Shown piece by piece: positions 1 through 10,447 of a stretch of 64,000 nucleotides of DNA; the first letter of the stretch is position 1; each line of letters opens with the position of its first letter. This stretch comes from Rhynchonema sp. JSB1_4 (Eukaryota > Nematoda > Chromadorea > Monhysterida > Xyalidae), in the NCBI GenBank assembly GCA_030248065.1, contig JASAMV010008065.1, forward strand, positions 1 to 64,000. The letters run 5' to 3'. Position numbers and translations under genes: made by a program. A model generated the notes under the pieces. That model searched no databases. It saw nothing but the letters and a program-made list of their open reading frames with translations, and was not told the DNA's origin.

Positions 1-201
1 TACTCCAATGCTGATCTGCATACCACAGAGTTATCTATTTATATTTATATGCCCCTTTATACAATAAAACAGCTGATTAGCCAGTGGTGTGATATTTGGC
101 GGAATCTCGTTCTTCGATCATCAATACTAACTAATGACCTCTAACTCTGAAATCAATAGATTTCTTTCCATGATTATTTTTGTTTCTCGTTTTGCAGCAC
201 C

Positions 202-1986
202 ATGAATTCGCGACTATTGATCAATCGCATATCAACGGCGAACACGGCACTGTTTGTGTGTGATGTGCAGGAAAAGTTCAGGTATTTCGCACGCTGTGTG
301 TAAAACAACCACAGCTGTTTACCAACATATCGGCTCGCTGTGGTCCGTTCTGTGGTACGGAGTCCGTACTACAGACGCATAGGATGCGCCGAAGCTTACC
401 GACAAGTGTTCCTAAATCGTCGCTAATCTGGTGCCGCTGCTTTGCATGTTATTTTGTGGGTGTGTTTCAGCAAAACGGTGAAGTATTTCCCGCAAATCGT
501 CAACGTCGCCAAACGATTGATTGACACTGCGCGAATCTTGGAAATTCCCACCCTCGCCACCGAACAGTACCCAAAAGGTGGGTTTTTGAAACATTTTGAA
601 TTGTTGGATTGTATTCGTTCGTGGACTGTCGTTTCGTCCTGTATTCACAAACGGGCGGTGCACCAAGTCATCGTCAGCGCGAATGCACCAGAATCCCACG
701 CGATCCCAAAAGATGAAGGACGCACGACTGTGGTCCTTGTCTGCGCAGGTTTGGGTCGCCTCGTGCCGGAACTCGGCATCGATCGTGACAAGATGCCGAT
801 TTTCGAGAAAACCTGCTTTTCAATGGTGCTGCCGCAAGTGGACGAACAACTGAAGAAGGTGATTATAACGTCTTTTATTTTTTGTGAACTATTGTTGCCG
901 ATATCATACTTTGCGCTGTCTTGGTTTTGTCACGTGCGATTTTTTTCAAAGATTCTTCGAGGTGCACTTTTGGACTAGTTTTCGAATTTTGGACAAGAAC
1001 GACCACGTGGACATGACCAAGGCAACACCGGAGCTTTACCAAGTTCTGTACGTCAGTAACGACAACGTTGTAGTGGAGCAGCAAATCGGTGATCTTGTGT
1101 GGCATCGAGACGCACGCGTGCATCTACCAGACCACGATCGACTTGCTGGAGAATGGATACGAGGTTACGGTGGTGGCCGATGCATGCTCAAGTCGCAATA
1201 TGGTTGATCGGTGCGTGATGTTTTGATGCTATTTTGTTTGCACCACCGCTCGTCTGCGTAGACAAGTTGAAACGGGCAAACAATAGAGCGCATTGCTGTA
1301 AAATATGAGTTCTGTCGTTAGTTGGTGCTATTTGGCTGCCATTGTTCGCGTGTATGAAAAATTTCGCTATTGCTCACTTTTGATGGTAGATAGGTCGCTG
1401 GCTTGAAGTGCAGATGGCCTTGGGGTTCAATTCCCGCCCGTGACCTTTCTTGCAGTCGGTAACTTTTTCATTTTTTTCTGCTTTTCGGATTCACTGGTCT
1501 AGTTTAGCGGAAGTCAATGATGCCAAAAAATGTCAACAATTCGCTGAGACATATCCGATCCGAAGCTGAAATTTTTCATCTGCTGAAATCTTGGTTGTCT
1601 CGGCCGTGGGAAAAACGACCCTCGATACAAAAGATGGAACGATACAGCGTTTTTTGTTCTTTGTATCGCAACGAGGCGCGTATAAGGTGGCCTTTGGATC
1701 GACACACGCTTTTCCCAATGGATCTCAAAAGTTCGAATATTGTCACATAAAAAGCCGTCACAAAAGATCCGCGATCAGAGTGCTCACTGTATCCACTGCC
1801 CTTCGCAGCATGATGGCATTCCGTCAACTCGAACGCAGTGGTGCGCTGCTGAGCACCAGTGAATGTGTGATTCTATCGCTGCTCAAAGACGCCGCTCATC
1901 CGAAATTCAAAGAAGTGCAGAAAGTGATAATGGAGGAAAGTCCCGACAGTGGGCTGTTGTCGCATTTGAATGCTGGGAAACTGTGA
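202..1986 (+). CDS. ISOC2: ISOC2-like isochorismatase-domain hydrolase
   Basis: Five exons: 202-281, 471-577, 749-858, 1074-1210 and 1809-1986. They sum to 612 nt (203 aa), close to the usual length of animal ISOC1/2 proteins. The product is a cysteine-hydrolase-fold enzyme of uncertain natural substrate. Visible landmarks are the N-terminal FVCDVQEKF, with the conserved Asp; ATEQ-P; the segment GIETHAC, whose Cys is the expected nucleophile; VVADACSSR; and the C-terminal stretch SGALLSTSE followed by HPKFKEVQK. These match ISOC2 in order. The ATG at 202 lies four bases after a strong acceptor (tttgcag, ending 197), so the mRNA is probably trans-spliced or has a 5' UTR intron. The acceptor of exon 4 (gtag at 1073) was chosen to keep phase and adds WSS before KSVILCG. 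Intron 2 holds one copy of the dispersed 48-bp repeat. The function is inferred from the family. Confidence 0.9.
1211..1808. other. long last intron of the ISOC2-like gene
   Basis: A 598-bp intron with no coding exon that I can support. Around 1420-1445 there is a tRNA T-arm-like stretch (GGGGTTCAATTCCC), but no convincing acceptor, D or anticodon stems pair with it. I therefore do not call a tRNA. Confidence 0.5.
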
Positions 1987-2331
1987 TTCGTTTTTAACTA
2001 TGCAGCTATGAGCAGCAGATGTTAACATTTTATTCCGAGTTACATTGGTGCCAAATTTATAGCACTGAATAGCAATTACGTTCTTTTCCGGATGTTGATA
2101 TTTACAGACCTCTTGGTGTTTTATTTGTAGCTGATATTATTGTGAACACAAAGCCACGCACGACACTATCGTGTCTGCATGTAAAGAATTTCAAGAACAA
2201 CTAATAAAATATAATCGACAGTCATGAAAAGCAGGCAAGAACACGCTGTCGTCGACGATGCTTATCTTATGCGCTACGAGACACAACACAACGCACACGG
2301 GAGTACTCTCACGACACAAGACGATCAGAAC

Positions 2332-2537
2332 CAGTGCTGTGGGGGTCAGTGTCTCCCCCTATTTTGACCCCAAAAGTACCCTTTTTGGTCAAAAATCACC
2401 GCCGAAATTTGCGCGCGCATTCTGCACATTTCAAACTGGGTCTCCCCCAAGAAATTGTCAGATGGAGGGTACAGTATCTTGCCCTTTTTTGACCTCACAG
2501 GGTACAGTATCTCCCCTCAGAAGTAGCCACAGCACTG
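2332..2537. mobile_element. non-autonomous hAT element, CAGTGCTGTGG family
   Basis: A 206-bp element bounded by the inverted ends CAGTGCTGTGG and CCACAGCACTG and flanked by a perfect 8-bp duplication, ATCAGAAC (2324-2331 and 2538-2545). Just inside the ends are repeated words of the type GTACAGTATCTCCCCC. The centre holds an AT-rich core with a GCGCGCGC block. The ends and the 8-bp duplication are typical of the hAT superfamily. No transposase is encoded. A related copy lies at 34089-34404. Confidence 0.85.
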
Positions 2538-2895
2538 ATCAGAACCTCTGCATTCACATCAAAAATTTTAGGATTAAAAGTGTTAGGACAGTTACAAATC
2601 TATTGTTTTGCATAATCTCGCAATGATGCGTCGCACAGTGGATAGAATCAAATAAAGTCTACGAATCAATTTTCAAGTGGAATGTGATGAAGCGGACAAC
2701 GCGATAACGCGAACAGCGCACATGACTGAAGCGACAATATTGAAATAAATTATGCACATCCACAACATAAAAGTGAGATTTCGACCTGCTGGCCAAATGT
2801 GTCAGAATTTCCTTTTCGCATTTACATAGACCGAGTTCGCCAATATTTCAGCATAAAAAACAAACCCCGACACATCGGGCTGAATTGATTCGATT
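2538..2895. other. intergenic stretch, no gene seen
   Basis: AT-rich sequence between the hAT copy and the 3' end of the RNASEK gene. I see no gene, repeat array or structured RNA in it. Confidence 0.5.
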
Positions 2896-3497
2896 CTACT
2901 CAATAGCGCTTTGTTCATTCCATCTGTTCTGCCAATAAGTGCCCACAAGCGTGACTATGTACAGCGCGGCCGCGATCCAACAATTGTAGGCGCACGATTG
3001 GTACTTGTGTTGGACGAGACGATTGAATTTGATCGGGTCGAATTGCTGAAATAATCGTGTGTCAAAAATAACTTTGACACGATCAATAAATAAATCCAAA
3101 AACACGATGCACTGTACACACTTTTGATTCATCCGGGTTGATTTGAATGGCAGCAGCGCTGTGCACGCCGACTTCTTCGAACAATGTGTTGCATCGCCAG
3201 AAAAAGAAGCCACCGAGAATGCCCTTAAAATCAAATTTGACCTCTTAGTTATTTAGATACTGTTTTCATGACCCAATGATAAACAGCAAATAATGATGAG
3301 CTCACCAGAAACAGAATGCCGCAGATGCTCATGATCATGCTGAAATAAAGCGCGCGTTCGAATACATAGGTACACACGTTGATGTGCTAACAAAACATAA
3401 ACGCACAAAACGAAAGCTAGAACGTGGCTCACCAGAACAGCGATGTTTTGGGGCCACAAAGTGGACACAGTTTAAAGTTTTCCGGTAAAATCGGCAT
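2896..3497 (-). CDS. RNASEK: ribonuclease kappa (RNASEK family)
   Basis: Four exons on the minus strand: 3497-3433, 3339-3306, 3223-3122 and 3045-2896. They total 351 nt (116 aa). RNase kappa is a small two-pass membrane protein, linked in animals to endoribonuclease activity and to the V-ATPase. The diagnostic N-terminal CGPK motif is present (LCPLCGPKTSLFC). It is followed by a first membrane segment (MIMSICGILFLGILGGFFFW), an EE-containing luminal part and a second membrane segment containing NCWIAAALY, which matches the family's NCFIAAGLY. The second exon is only 34 nt; its acceptor TTTATTTCAG fixes the frame. A V-ATPase subunit gene lies 8 kb downstream, probably by coincidence. Confidence 0.86.
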
Positions 3498-3925
3498 TGC
3501 AATCGGTGATTATCTAGTGAAAAGTGTTCTCGGCGGAACGATCACAGAAACTGAAACGAATCAAATGACGATCAGATGGCTGGCGGACGATCAGACAATG
3601 TTGCTGTGATGATTCAAGTGGTGTGGGTCTGGTCCATGGTTTTTCTTAACCAAATTTACTATCTTTTAAGCTGGCAAATTTTTTCAGAAGCTTCTGAATT
3701 TTAGAATTTAGTAGCTTTTTGCTGCTAAATTTTTCACTGACTGGAAAGAGCTAATAAATTTTAGAAAAAAGCTACTAAATCTTACCTTCTCAGCAGCCTT
3801 TTAAGGGGAAATAACGGAAAGTTTTAAATTTAGACAGAAGTCAACTAAAATTTTCAGTTTAGTAACTTTTTGCTAGAGCCGAATTTGAAAAAATAAACCC
3901 TGGTCTGGTCTGGTTAGTCCGTCCA
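3498..3925. other. AT-rich stretch with TAGTAGCTTTTTGCTG-type repeats
   Basis: Low-complexity AT-rich DNA. Between 3690 and 3870 the words AATTTAGTAGC, TTTTTGCT and CTAAATTT recur in both orientations, suggesting a decayed foldback element. No coding potential is visible. Confidence 0.4.
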
Positions 3926-3944
3926 GGAAGTGTAGTACTTAGCC

Positions 3945-4705
3945 CAGGAGTTGACGATAGACAGATTGGGACCCAAAATGTGTTGACTTTCAACTTTTCA
4001 TTTTGACGCTCTCGCAAGAGCCTAAACACAGACCAGGAATTTCGAAAATTGTGATTGATAAGAAATAAAACCGAAACATCAAGTGAACCGTCAATTGAAT
4101 TGACGATAGATAGATGATCCAAGCTCGAAATCTGGGGGGGGGGGTCGACCCAAACTTGTTGACGATAGATTAGGTATAGTCCAACAACAGCTAATGCAGA
4201 ATTTATGTCCACTGCGTTGCCTGATCCGCCAAGCACATAACGCGTGATGCAACATTACAAGCACATACAGGCAGTCAGCTTTGGCTGCGTGGGTGTGTTC
4301 ATAATGTTGCATCACGCGTTACGTGCTTGGCGGATCAGGCAACGCAGTGGACATAAATTCTGCATTAGCTGTTGTTGGACTATAGATGGTGGGGCCGGTG
4401 GGGGTACCCAAACATAAAGGCACAGTGGATTGATCTGTAGCGCATTAAGTAGGTAATAATATTGCCAATGTTTAAATATTACTGAAAATAAACCTAGCCG
4501 TGCTAAATTCGCGCAGTGGCGCGCGATTTTTTGCCCATTTGAAACAAAAAATACCGATTTTGAGCCATTTTCACTTTCAGTCAAAAATTCCCATTGTGGG
4601 GTCGAGGTCGACTGTTGATGTTGTTGACGATAGATAGATTGTTCCCAGACAGAAGTTGTTGACGAAAGATGATGAGCCCATGAAATGAAGTGTTGACGAA
4701 AGATG
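3945..4705. repeat. dispersed array of the word GTTGACGATAGAT
   Basis: The word GTTGACGATAGAT, with A/T variants, occurs about six times: near 3950, 4100, 4157, 4622, 4657 and 4692. The copies surround a long hairpin (4175-4384) and a core with a CGCG palindrome near 4510-4526. This fits the iterated-word transposon architecture seen elsewhere in the window. I could not find clean terminal repeats. Confidence 0.5.
4175..4384. repeat. near-perfect long inverted repeat (hairpin)
   Basis: The left arm is about 4175-4268 and the right arm about 4292-4384. They are reverse complements with only a few mismatches, separated by about 23 bp that contain a smaller GCAG/CTGC stem. A transcript of either strand would fold into a stem of about 90 bp. 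The outermost shared bases are TATAGTCC. It may be a foldback MITE, or a source of double-stranded RNA if transcribed. Confidence 0.8.
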
Positions 4706-4952
4706 GATAAAATCAAAGTACCTATTGACGTTGACGAACCCCAACGTTGAAAAGAGAAAAAATCGTTTTTTTCTGAAAACATGTTTTTTGTGTTTTTAAA
4801 CTTGAAAAAAGTCGGCGAAGTGAACTTTTTCCAGTATCGATGAAAAATGAAGGAAAAGTAGGATGGAAACTTGAACGACAAGTTCACCAAAGGTGTTGGA
4901 ATTGGGCACAAGTGACAAGAAAGTGGTTATCAAGTCACTCTCGGCTCTCAGG

Positions 4953-5328
4953 CAGAGGTGGGAATCGGGCGGGCCCGGCCCGGCCCGAGGTTGGGGTCGG
5001 GCCGGGCCGAGGTTTCCGGCCCGCAAGGTCGGGCCGGGCCGGCTTTTCGGAATGTCGGGCCGGGCCAGGCCGGGATCGTCGGCCCGAAGAGGCCCGACAT
5101 CATCGAATTTCAATAAAAAAATCGTGATTTTTTTAGGCTAAATTTGCCAAAATTTCTCGCGATTCCGCAAATTAGTACCGACTTCCATGATTATCAGGTA
5201 TTTCTAAACCAAAAAACAGTAATTTTTGCACCAAAAAATTGCTTCAAAATATCATCAGAAAAAGTCGGGCCGAAAAAATCGGGCCGGGCCGGGCCGAGGT
5301 AACCCGGCCCAATTCCCACCTCTCTCTG
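4953..5328. mobile_element. non-autonomous hAT element with (CGGGCC)n arms
   Basis: A 376-bp element with ends CAGAGGTGGGAATCGGG and, on the right, CCCAATTCCCACCTC followed by TCTCTG. It is flanked by the 8-bp duplication CTCTCAGG (4945-4952 and 5329-5336). The first 150 bp and the last 45 bp are made of GGCCCGGCCCG-type hexamer repeats. The core is AT-rich. No open frame has homology. The right end carries an extra 4 bp relative to the left. Confidence 0.85.
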
Positions 5329-5336
5329 CTCTCAGG

Positions 5337-5834
5337 AGAAAATTTTTGCGTTTTGAGGTTAAAATTGAGCAAATTTCGTGCATTTTGGGGACAAAAAAAA
5401 GCCGAAAATATCCTATGCTTGTTTTTTGTTTTTTAAAAAAACAAGGTGCCGACTTTTTTTTAAAAAAAGAAGCACTTTTAAAAAAACTTTTTTGTTTTGT
5501 TACGCTGCGTACCAGCGTTCTCCGAGCGAAATCTCAAAGATGGCGCTTGGTGAGTCAGGGTTGAAGTTAATGGTTCAACACCGTGACGTGTCTGATCGTT
5601 CTCAGGACAGTTGCATTTGCGAGAAGGTGTATTTCTCAGAATTCCGCGGAAAACAAACCTTCAAAGACCTCATTTTACTGCCTTATAAAAAGTGTGACAG
5701 AATTTGTTTCATGAACCATGATGACAACATAACAAGTTTATGATTCTGAACTTGACGCAATCGAACGGCGCTTGCCCATTAATCTCGACTGCGACGTGAA
5801 GTATTGATTGGGGTGGGTGTGGGGTGTGGGCGTT
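5337..5834. other. intergenic, no gene seen
   Basis: AT-rich DNA with A- and T-tracts. One short segment (about 5480-5510) resembles, in inverted form, 10260-10295 on the far side of the 4.4-kb hAT copy. No coding exon is supported. Confidence 0.4.
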
Positions 5835-6000
5835 GGGTGACACAGAGATCGGAGTCCGGCCCGGCCCGGTCCGGTGGAGGGCTGCAGGTCGGCCGGCCCG
5901 GCCCGGTCAGCCAATTTTCAAGGGCTGAAAACTAAAAAAGTCCAAAAAGCTGAAAAAAATTCGAAAGTTTTCTGCAGAATACTTGTTTTCACGGTAACTA

Positions 6001-7677
6001 CCGTATTGTCGGAAATAGAACCCCCCCATTAATTGAACCCCCTCCTAAATGGCTCGAAATCAAAAATAGAACCCCCCATTAATTGACCCCCCCATTAATA
6101 GAACCCCACCCCCAACCTTCACCGTACCACAGATTAGTGGTATGGTAGGGCTGTGTTCAAATTCAAATTTTATCTGCACGCTTCCGCAAAGACCTTTACA
6201 CAAGATCCGGCAAACACCTAAAAAAAGAAACATATCAGTAAATAGCACACAAAATTATAATCATGAATGATCAAACGACAAAACGTACCGGAGAGATTCA
6301 AAAACAACAAACAACACAGCAACGGCAGGCGATAAATCAGCGATTGATGGCGAACACGAGATGATAACAGGATGTCAACAAAATTGATGATGACCTGAAA
6401 GCAGCAACCCAGTGACTGAGGGGATCAGTCAACGACAGCTGAGAATTTTGATGAAATGTGGCAAGAAACTACGTCTCGACCACGTGAGTTTAGTTTAGTT
6501 TTAAAGGCCGCAATTGAGGCAGCAGAGACGACGTCCTCTGGGAGCCTGTTCCAGAGGTCCACGACACGATAGGCCCAGTACCCGGACAAGTCTGCACCCG
6601 CGCCATGGACTCGACACAAACCGTGGGAGTGCCCTCGGGTTGGGCGGCCGGTGTCACGAGATGGAAAGAAGGATTCCTTGGTTACCCCAGGTATGTGACC
6701 GTGAATGACCTTGTACACAAGCACAAGATCGTTCACGGTCCGGCGATAAATTAGGGGGTCTAAATTTAGGGCATGCAAACGCTGTTGATAAGACAGTGTC
6801 TGCATGCCAGGTAAATAGTAGGTGAACCGACGTTGAATTTTTTCAACGTTTTTAGCTAAAGTGACATTTTGAGGGGACCAAATGGACATGGAGAATTCCA
6901 GCAATGGGCGAACATAAGCCAAGTATAGTTTTCTGAGGAAATCGAGATTTCGACTGTGGAAGTTTCGGCGGATGGTCTTCTCCATTCTGCTGGCGTGAGC
7001 CACAATTTTACCAATATGTGATTCAAATTTCAAGTTTTGTTGGTCTATTAGGACACCCAAGTCCCGGACATGGGGTGGTGAAATAATTTGCTCATTCCCA
7101 CAGAAATAGACAGGGGGGACATGGGGGCGATTCCCAAGCCTTACTGTGACGCTCTTATGGCTGGCAAGAGCCATGCCATTTGCAGAGAGCCAACTAATGA
7201 CCGCATTTATGTCACCCTGGAGGATTTTGTGATCTGCAGCACTACGGATTTCCCTGTAAATTTTGATATCATCAGCGTAGAGATACAGATAGGTACCTGG
7301 ATGTACCACACTGACGACATCATTTATGTAGATGAGAAAAAGGGTCGGGCCGAAAACACTGCCCTGTGCGACGCCGGAGGTGACCGGAATCCACCCAGAG
7401 ACTGCGTCCCCGACCCGAACCCAGTGTTGTTGTGTCAAACGTTGTGTAAGCTTGCATACACAACAGAATACAGCTTTTTGAGCACAATTGCCGCTGTTGA
7501 AGTTAGAAAATACCGAAAACAAGCCATTTTTATGGGCATTATTAACAATGATTTTTTTCGTCGGGGGCGAAATGAAAAATATAACCCCCCCCCAATAATT
7601 GACCCCCCATAAATTGAACCCCCCAAAATGACCCCAGTGAAAAAATAGACCCCCGGGTTCTATTTCCGACAATACGG
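6001..7677. mobile_element. CCGTA-ended element carrying a reverse-transcriptase fragment
   Basis: The inverted ends CCGTATTGTCGGAAATAGAA and its complement are flanked by TA on both sides (5999-6000 and 7678-7679). Just inside lie runs of GGGGGTTCTATT and TTAATTGAACCCCC. The central kilobase codes, on the minus strand, for part of a non-LTR retrotransposon reverse transcriptase. A truncated relative at 10448-10712 matches the right side up to TTTGACACAACAA, where the RT-coding part would begin. The 419-bp element 61495-61913 has similar ends and G-rich words. Confidence 0.7.
6425..7440 (-). pseudogene. non-LTR (CR1/Jockey-like) reverse transcriptase, C-terminal fragment
   Basis: A continuous minus-strand frame (open from 7714 to 6425) holds the second half of a LINE-type reverse transcriptase. 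It shows VAQGSVFGPTLFLIYINDV (normally PQGS-LGP), the catalytic YADD in LYLYADDIKIY, the LGV-ID and H/KIG segments, and the C-terminal YYLPGMQTL...RRTVNDLVLVYKVIHG region. Endonuclease and the first RT motifs are missing, so it cannot be autonomous. It lies inside the CCGTA-ended element. The frame runs on through the G-rich end of that element. It ends in a run of codons near 6425 with no poly-A tail visible. Confidence 0.85.
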
Positions 7678-7679
7678 TA

Positions 7680-8494
7680 GACACTTGTTGACTGTAAACA
7701 ACCGTACAAAACACGGGGGGATGTTTTGTACGCTTGTTGACTGTGTGACAAAAATAAACTAAGCACAGTTAATGCATGCGTCAACAAGTGTACATTACAG
7801 CACGACCGTATTGTACACTTGTTGACTGTATGACACTCATGAAAATAATGCTCTGTGCAATCCTCAAGTGCATAGTATATCCTTCTTATGCGAGTCAAAG
7901 GAAGCGGCGTCAACATAACGGGAGATAAAATTCAAATAAACGGAATCCAACTCTGGATTTCTCTTTCATTCAACGTTTGGCTCAGGCTTAGATTCAGGCT
8001 TAGGCTTATTAATTCTACTAATAGATAATATCAATCTGTCACAACTTTCCATTTTTATAATTAGGTAGATAGATAATTTTAATCTGTCACAATATTTATT
8101 GTGTGAATTTTATCTCCGCGTCGTCAACGTTGCACGCCAATTCCCAGTCCTAGTTGAGGTCGAAACTCCATTTCTAAGGCGCATCTATGTTTTGGGTTGT
8201 TCTTCACGTTCCGCCAAGTTATGTTCGTGCAGTTTGACGGTTATACTTCACCCAATTGCTGAATGCTGCGTTATTTGTCATAAATGTCATTTTTGTCACA
8301 CACAGTCAACAAGTGTACAATACGGTCGTGCTGTTTTGTACACTTGTTGATTGCACAAAATATTATTGTCATAAATGTCATACAGTCAACAAGCGCACAA
8401 TACAGTCGTGCAGCTATGTACACTTGTTGATGCGTGTGACATTTATGACAAATATGACATTTATTATTTTTGTCATACATTCAACAAGTGTCCA
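7680..8494. mobile_element. element with iterated word TGTACACTTGTTGACTGT
   Basis: Copies of GTACACTTGTTGACTGT and its complement occur at about 7680, 7728, 7780, 7818, 8306, 8338, 8382, 8418 and 8480. They are clustered at the two ends of the segment, with a unique centre. The outer ends read ACACTTGTTGACTG and, in complement, ACACTTGTTGAATG. A telomere-like stretch (7978-8012) lies in the centre. No protein is encoded. I could not identify a target duplication. Confidence 0.6.
7978..8012. repeat. degenerate TTAGGC telomere-like repeat
   Basis: Short run of CTCAGGCTTAG, CAGGCTTAGGCTTA. TTAGGC is the nematode telomere unit; here it is interstitial and degenerate. Confidence 0.6.
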
Positions 8495-8529
8495 CACACG
8501 GTTTTCACTGGTACAGCTGGAGCTTGGGT

Positions 8530-8935
8530 AGCCCCCCAGTACAGTAGGTATCCCCCCTCGCCTGGTACAGTAGGTATCTCCCCGATGTTTGGCATGGTAC
8601 AGTAGGTATCCCCCCGATTTTCACCCCGGTACAGTAGGTATCCCCCCCGATTTTGCCTCAAAAGTGCCAATTTTTGACCAAAATGGCCAAAATTAGTGTA
8701 AAATCAGTAGTTTTTACCTCAAATTACCCTAAATTCGCGCGCTACGCGCGCAAATACTACGTTTTCACACGATTCCACACATAATAAACACATTAAAAAT
8801 TTTCACCCCAAAACCAAACCCCCCTAGGTACATAACCCCCCAGGCCATCGGCTCTGGTACAGTAGGTATCCCCCCCTCTCCGAGCGCGGTACAGTAGGTA
8901 TCCCCCCTCCAGAGTACCTCCAACACTGGCTGGGG
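8530..8935. repeat. array of GGTACAGTAGGTATCCCCCC words around a CGCG palindrome
   Basis: The word GGTACAGTAGGTATC followed by CCCCCC occurs about four times at 8545-8660 and twice more at 8855-8915. They flank an AT-rich core with CGCGCGCTACGCGCG at 8735-8750. This is the same layout as the bounded hAT elements, but the ends here are eroded and no clean duplication was found. Confidence 0.6.
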
Positions 8936-9002
8936 GGAAGGGTAGGTAGGTAGGTAGGTAGATTGACGCGCCATCCTGATGCAGCACGTAAGTCGCCGCC
9001 CC

Positions 9003-9222
9003 GGTTGGTATTGGGTCTGGTATTGGTTTGGTATTGGGTTTTTCTGGATTAGTATTGGGTATTGGTTTTGACCCAATACCTGGGCAAACCCAATACCAAT
9101 ACCCAATACCAATACCGGGCCAGCTTCAATACCAATACCCAATACCCAATACCAGAATTAGACCCAATACCAATACCAAACAAATTGGTATTGGGTGGTA
9201 TTGGTATTGGGTATTGGGCCCA
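9003..9222. repeat. CCAATACC / GGTATTGG array in alternating orientation
   Basis: Roughly 25 copies of the octamer GGTATTGG or its complement. The left block (9003-9068) is mostly GGTATTGG, the middle (9075-9180) CCAATACC, and the right (9183-9218) GGTATTGG again. It has no coding value. The two orientations could fold into cruciforms. Confidence 0.75.
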
Positions 9223-9326
9223 CCCATAACTATGTGCATTGAACGAGCAACTAACGTGCATAAAGGTACCTGTGCAGTGTGCACCACTATCAAGCGTTAA
9301 TACACTACTACATGGGGGGTTGTTAA

Positions 9327-9710
9327 CAGTGTAGTTCCTGGGGGGAGGGGGGTCCCCCCTCGGGTACGCTATCTCCCCCTCGGGTGGTACACTATCCCCC
9401 TATCTCCCCCTCCGGGTACACTAACCGCCTCAATTTTTGCCTAAAATAGGCATTTTTAGGCTTAAAATGGGCATTTTTAGGCCTAAAATGTGTGATTTTC
9501 AGGTCAATGTTCTCAAAAGTCGCCAAAATACCCTTTTTATGAAGAATTTTTTCCAAAAAGGGGCAAAAATATGTCAAATTTTCTACCTCAAAAAGTGACT
9601 TTTTCCCGAATTTGGGTCTTCCCCCCTTCCCCCCTCGGGGGTACACTATCTCCCCCTCCGAAAAAAACGGAGGGTCCGCTATCTCCCCCTCCGGACCAGG
9701 AACTACACTG
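9327..9710. mobile_element. non-autonomous hAT element, CAGTGTAGTTCCTGG family
   Basis: A 384-bp element with ends CAGTGTAGTTCCTGG and CCAGGAACTACACTG. It is flanked by the perfect 8-bp duplication GTTGTTAA (9319-9326 and 9711-9718). Subterminal words are GTACACTATCTCCCCCTC. The core is AT-rich with repeated CATTTTTAGG. A second copy lies at 10797-11195. Confidence 0.88.
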
Positions 9711-10447
9711 GTTGTTAATCAGGGGTGGGGGCTCTATTCCGGGGGGCTGTATTACTGGGGGGCTCTATTCCGGGGTGACTGTGTTTAGGTTTTTACAGTA
9801 TAATTTTTGTTCAAAATGGTTTAAAATCGGTATTTTTTACTCCATGTAGGCGAAAAATCGCGCGTGACGCGCGAAATTAGCGCTTAAGAGAACATTCTCA
9901 TCAATATGTAAGCCATAAAATTTTGTTCCCGGACGACTCCCCCCAGCTCGGCCGGTCGGTACAGTAGGTAGGTAGGTTGATTGCAGGCAGGCTTTTTTGG
10001 TGGTACAGTAGGTTGATTGCTGCAAAGCAAAGGCCTGGGTATGGGTAGCTACTGCTTTCTTCAAAAACGATGACTGAAAAGATCAAGAACTAGGAAATGT
10101 TATTGCGCAAAAATTTTGAAAATTTTGGTTCAAAAAATGGCAATTTCGTTCAAATTTAGGCATACCGGGACGGGCTCGTGCCGGTCGACCAACTCCAAAA
10201 TCGCGGCCCGGCTCGGCCCGTTTCCAATCTCTGGGGTGACAAGGGTGAGTGAGGGCTGAGGGCAGCGTTGCAATGCAGCAAAACAAAAAAGTTTTTTCCT
10301 CAGGTTAAAATGTGCGCAAATCGCGCGCGCAAATTTTCGCACTTTTGGTCGATTTTGACGCGGATTTGGACCAGAAAAGGGTACTTTTGCGGTGAAATTT
10401 TTGAAAAATTGGGGGAGATGCGATGCTGTTTGTTACTGTACCAGAGA

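Larger units (their letters stand above)
5843..10233. mobile_element. hAT element with (CGGGCC)n arms, expanded to 4.4 kb by nested insertions
   Basis: The left end is CAGAGATCGGAGTCCGG. The right end, read inward, is CAGAGATTGGAAACGGG. The 8-bp duplication GGGTGACA flanks it exactly (5835-5842 and 10234-10241). CGGGCC-type repeats lie inside both ends (5855-5915 and 10190-10220). Everything between has been filled by other elements: a CCGTA-ended element with reverse transcriptase (6001-7677), a TGTACACTTGTTGACTGT-word element (7680-8494), a GGTACAGTAGGTATC array, a CCAATACC array and a CAGTGTAG-type hAT (9327-9710). The preserved duplication shows a single insertion event, followed by growth. 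Confidence 0.8.

Noticed and set aside
1374..1446. Possible tRNA gene in the ISOC2 intron
   Set aside because: Only a T-arm-like GGTTCAATTCCC is present; acceptor, D and anticodon stems do not pair convincingly.
9003..9222. CRISPR-like array
   Set aside because: Repeats are contiguous octamers without unique spacers, in a eukaryotic genome.
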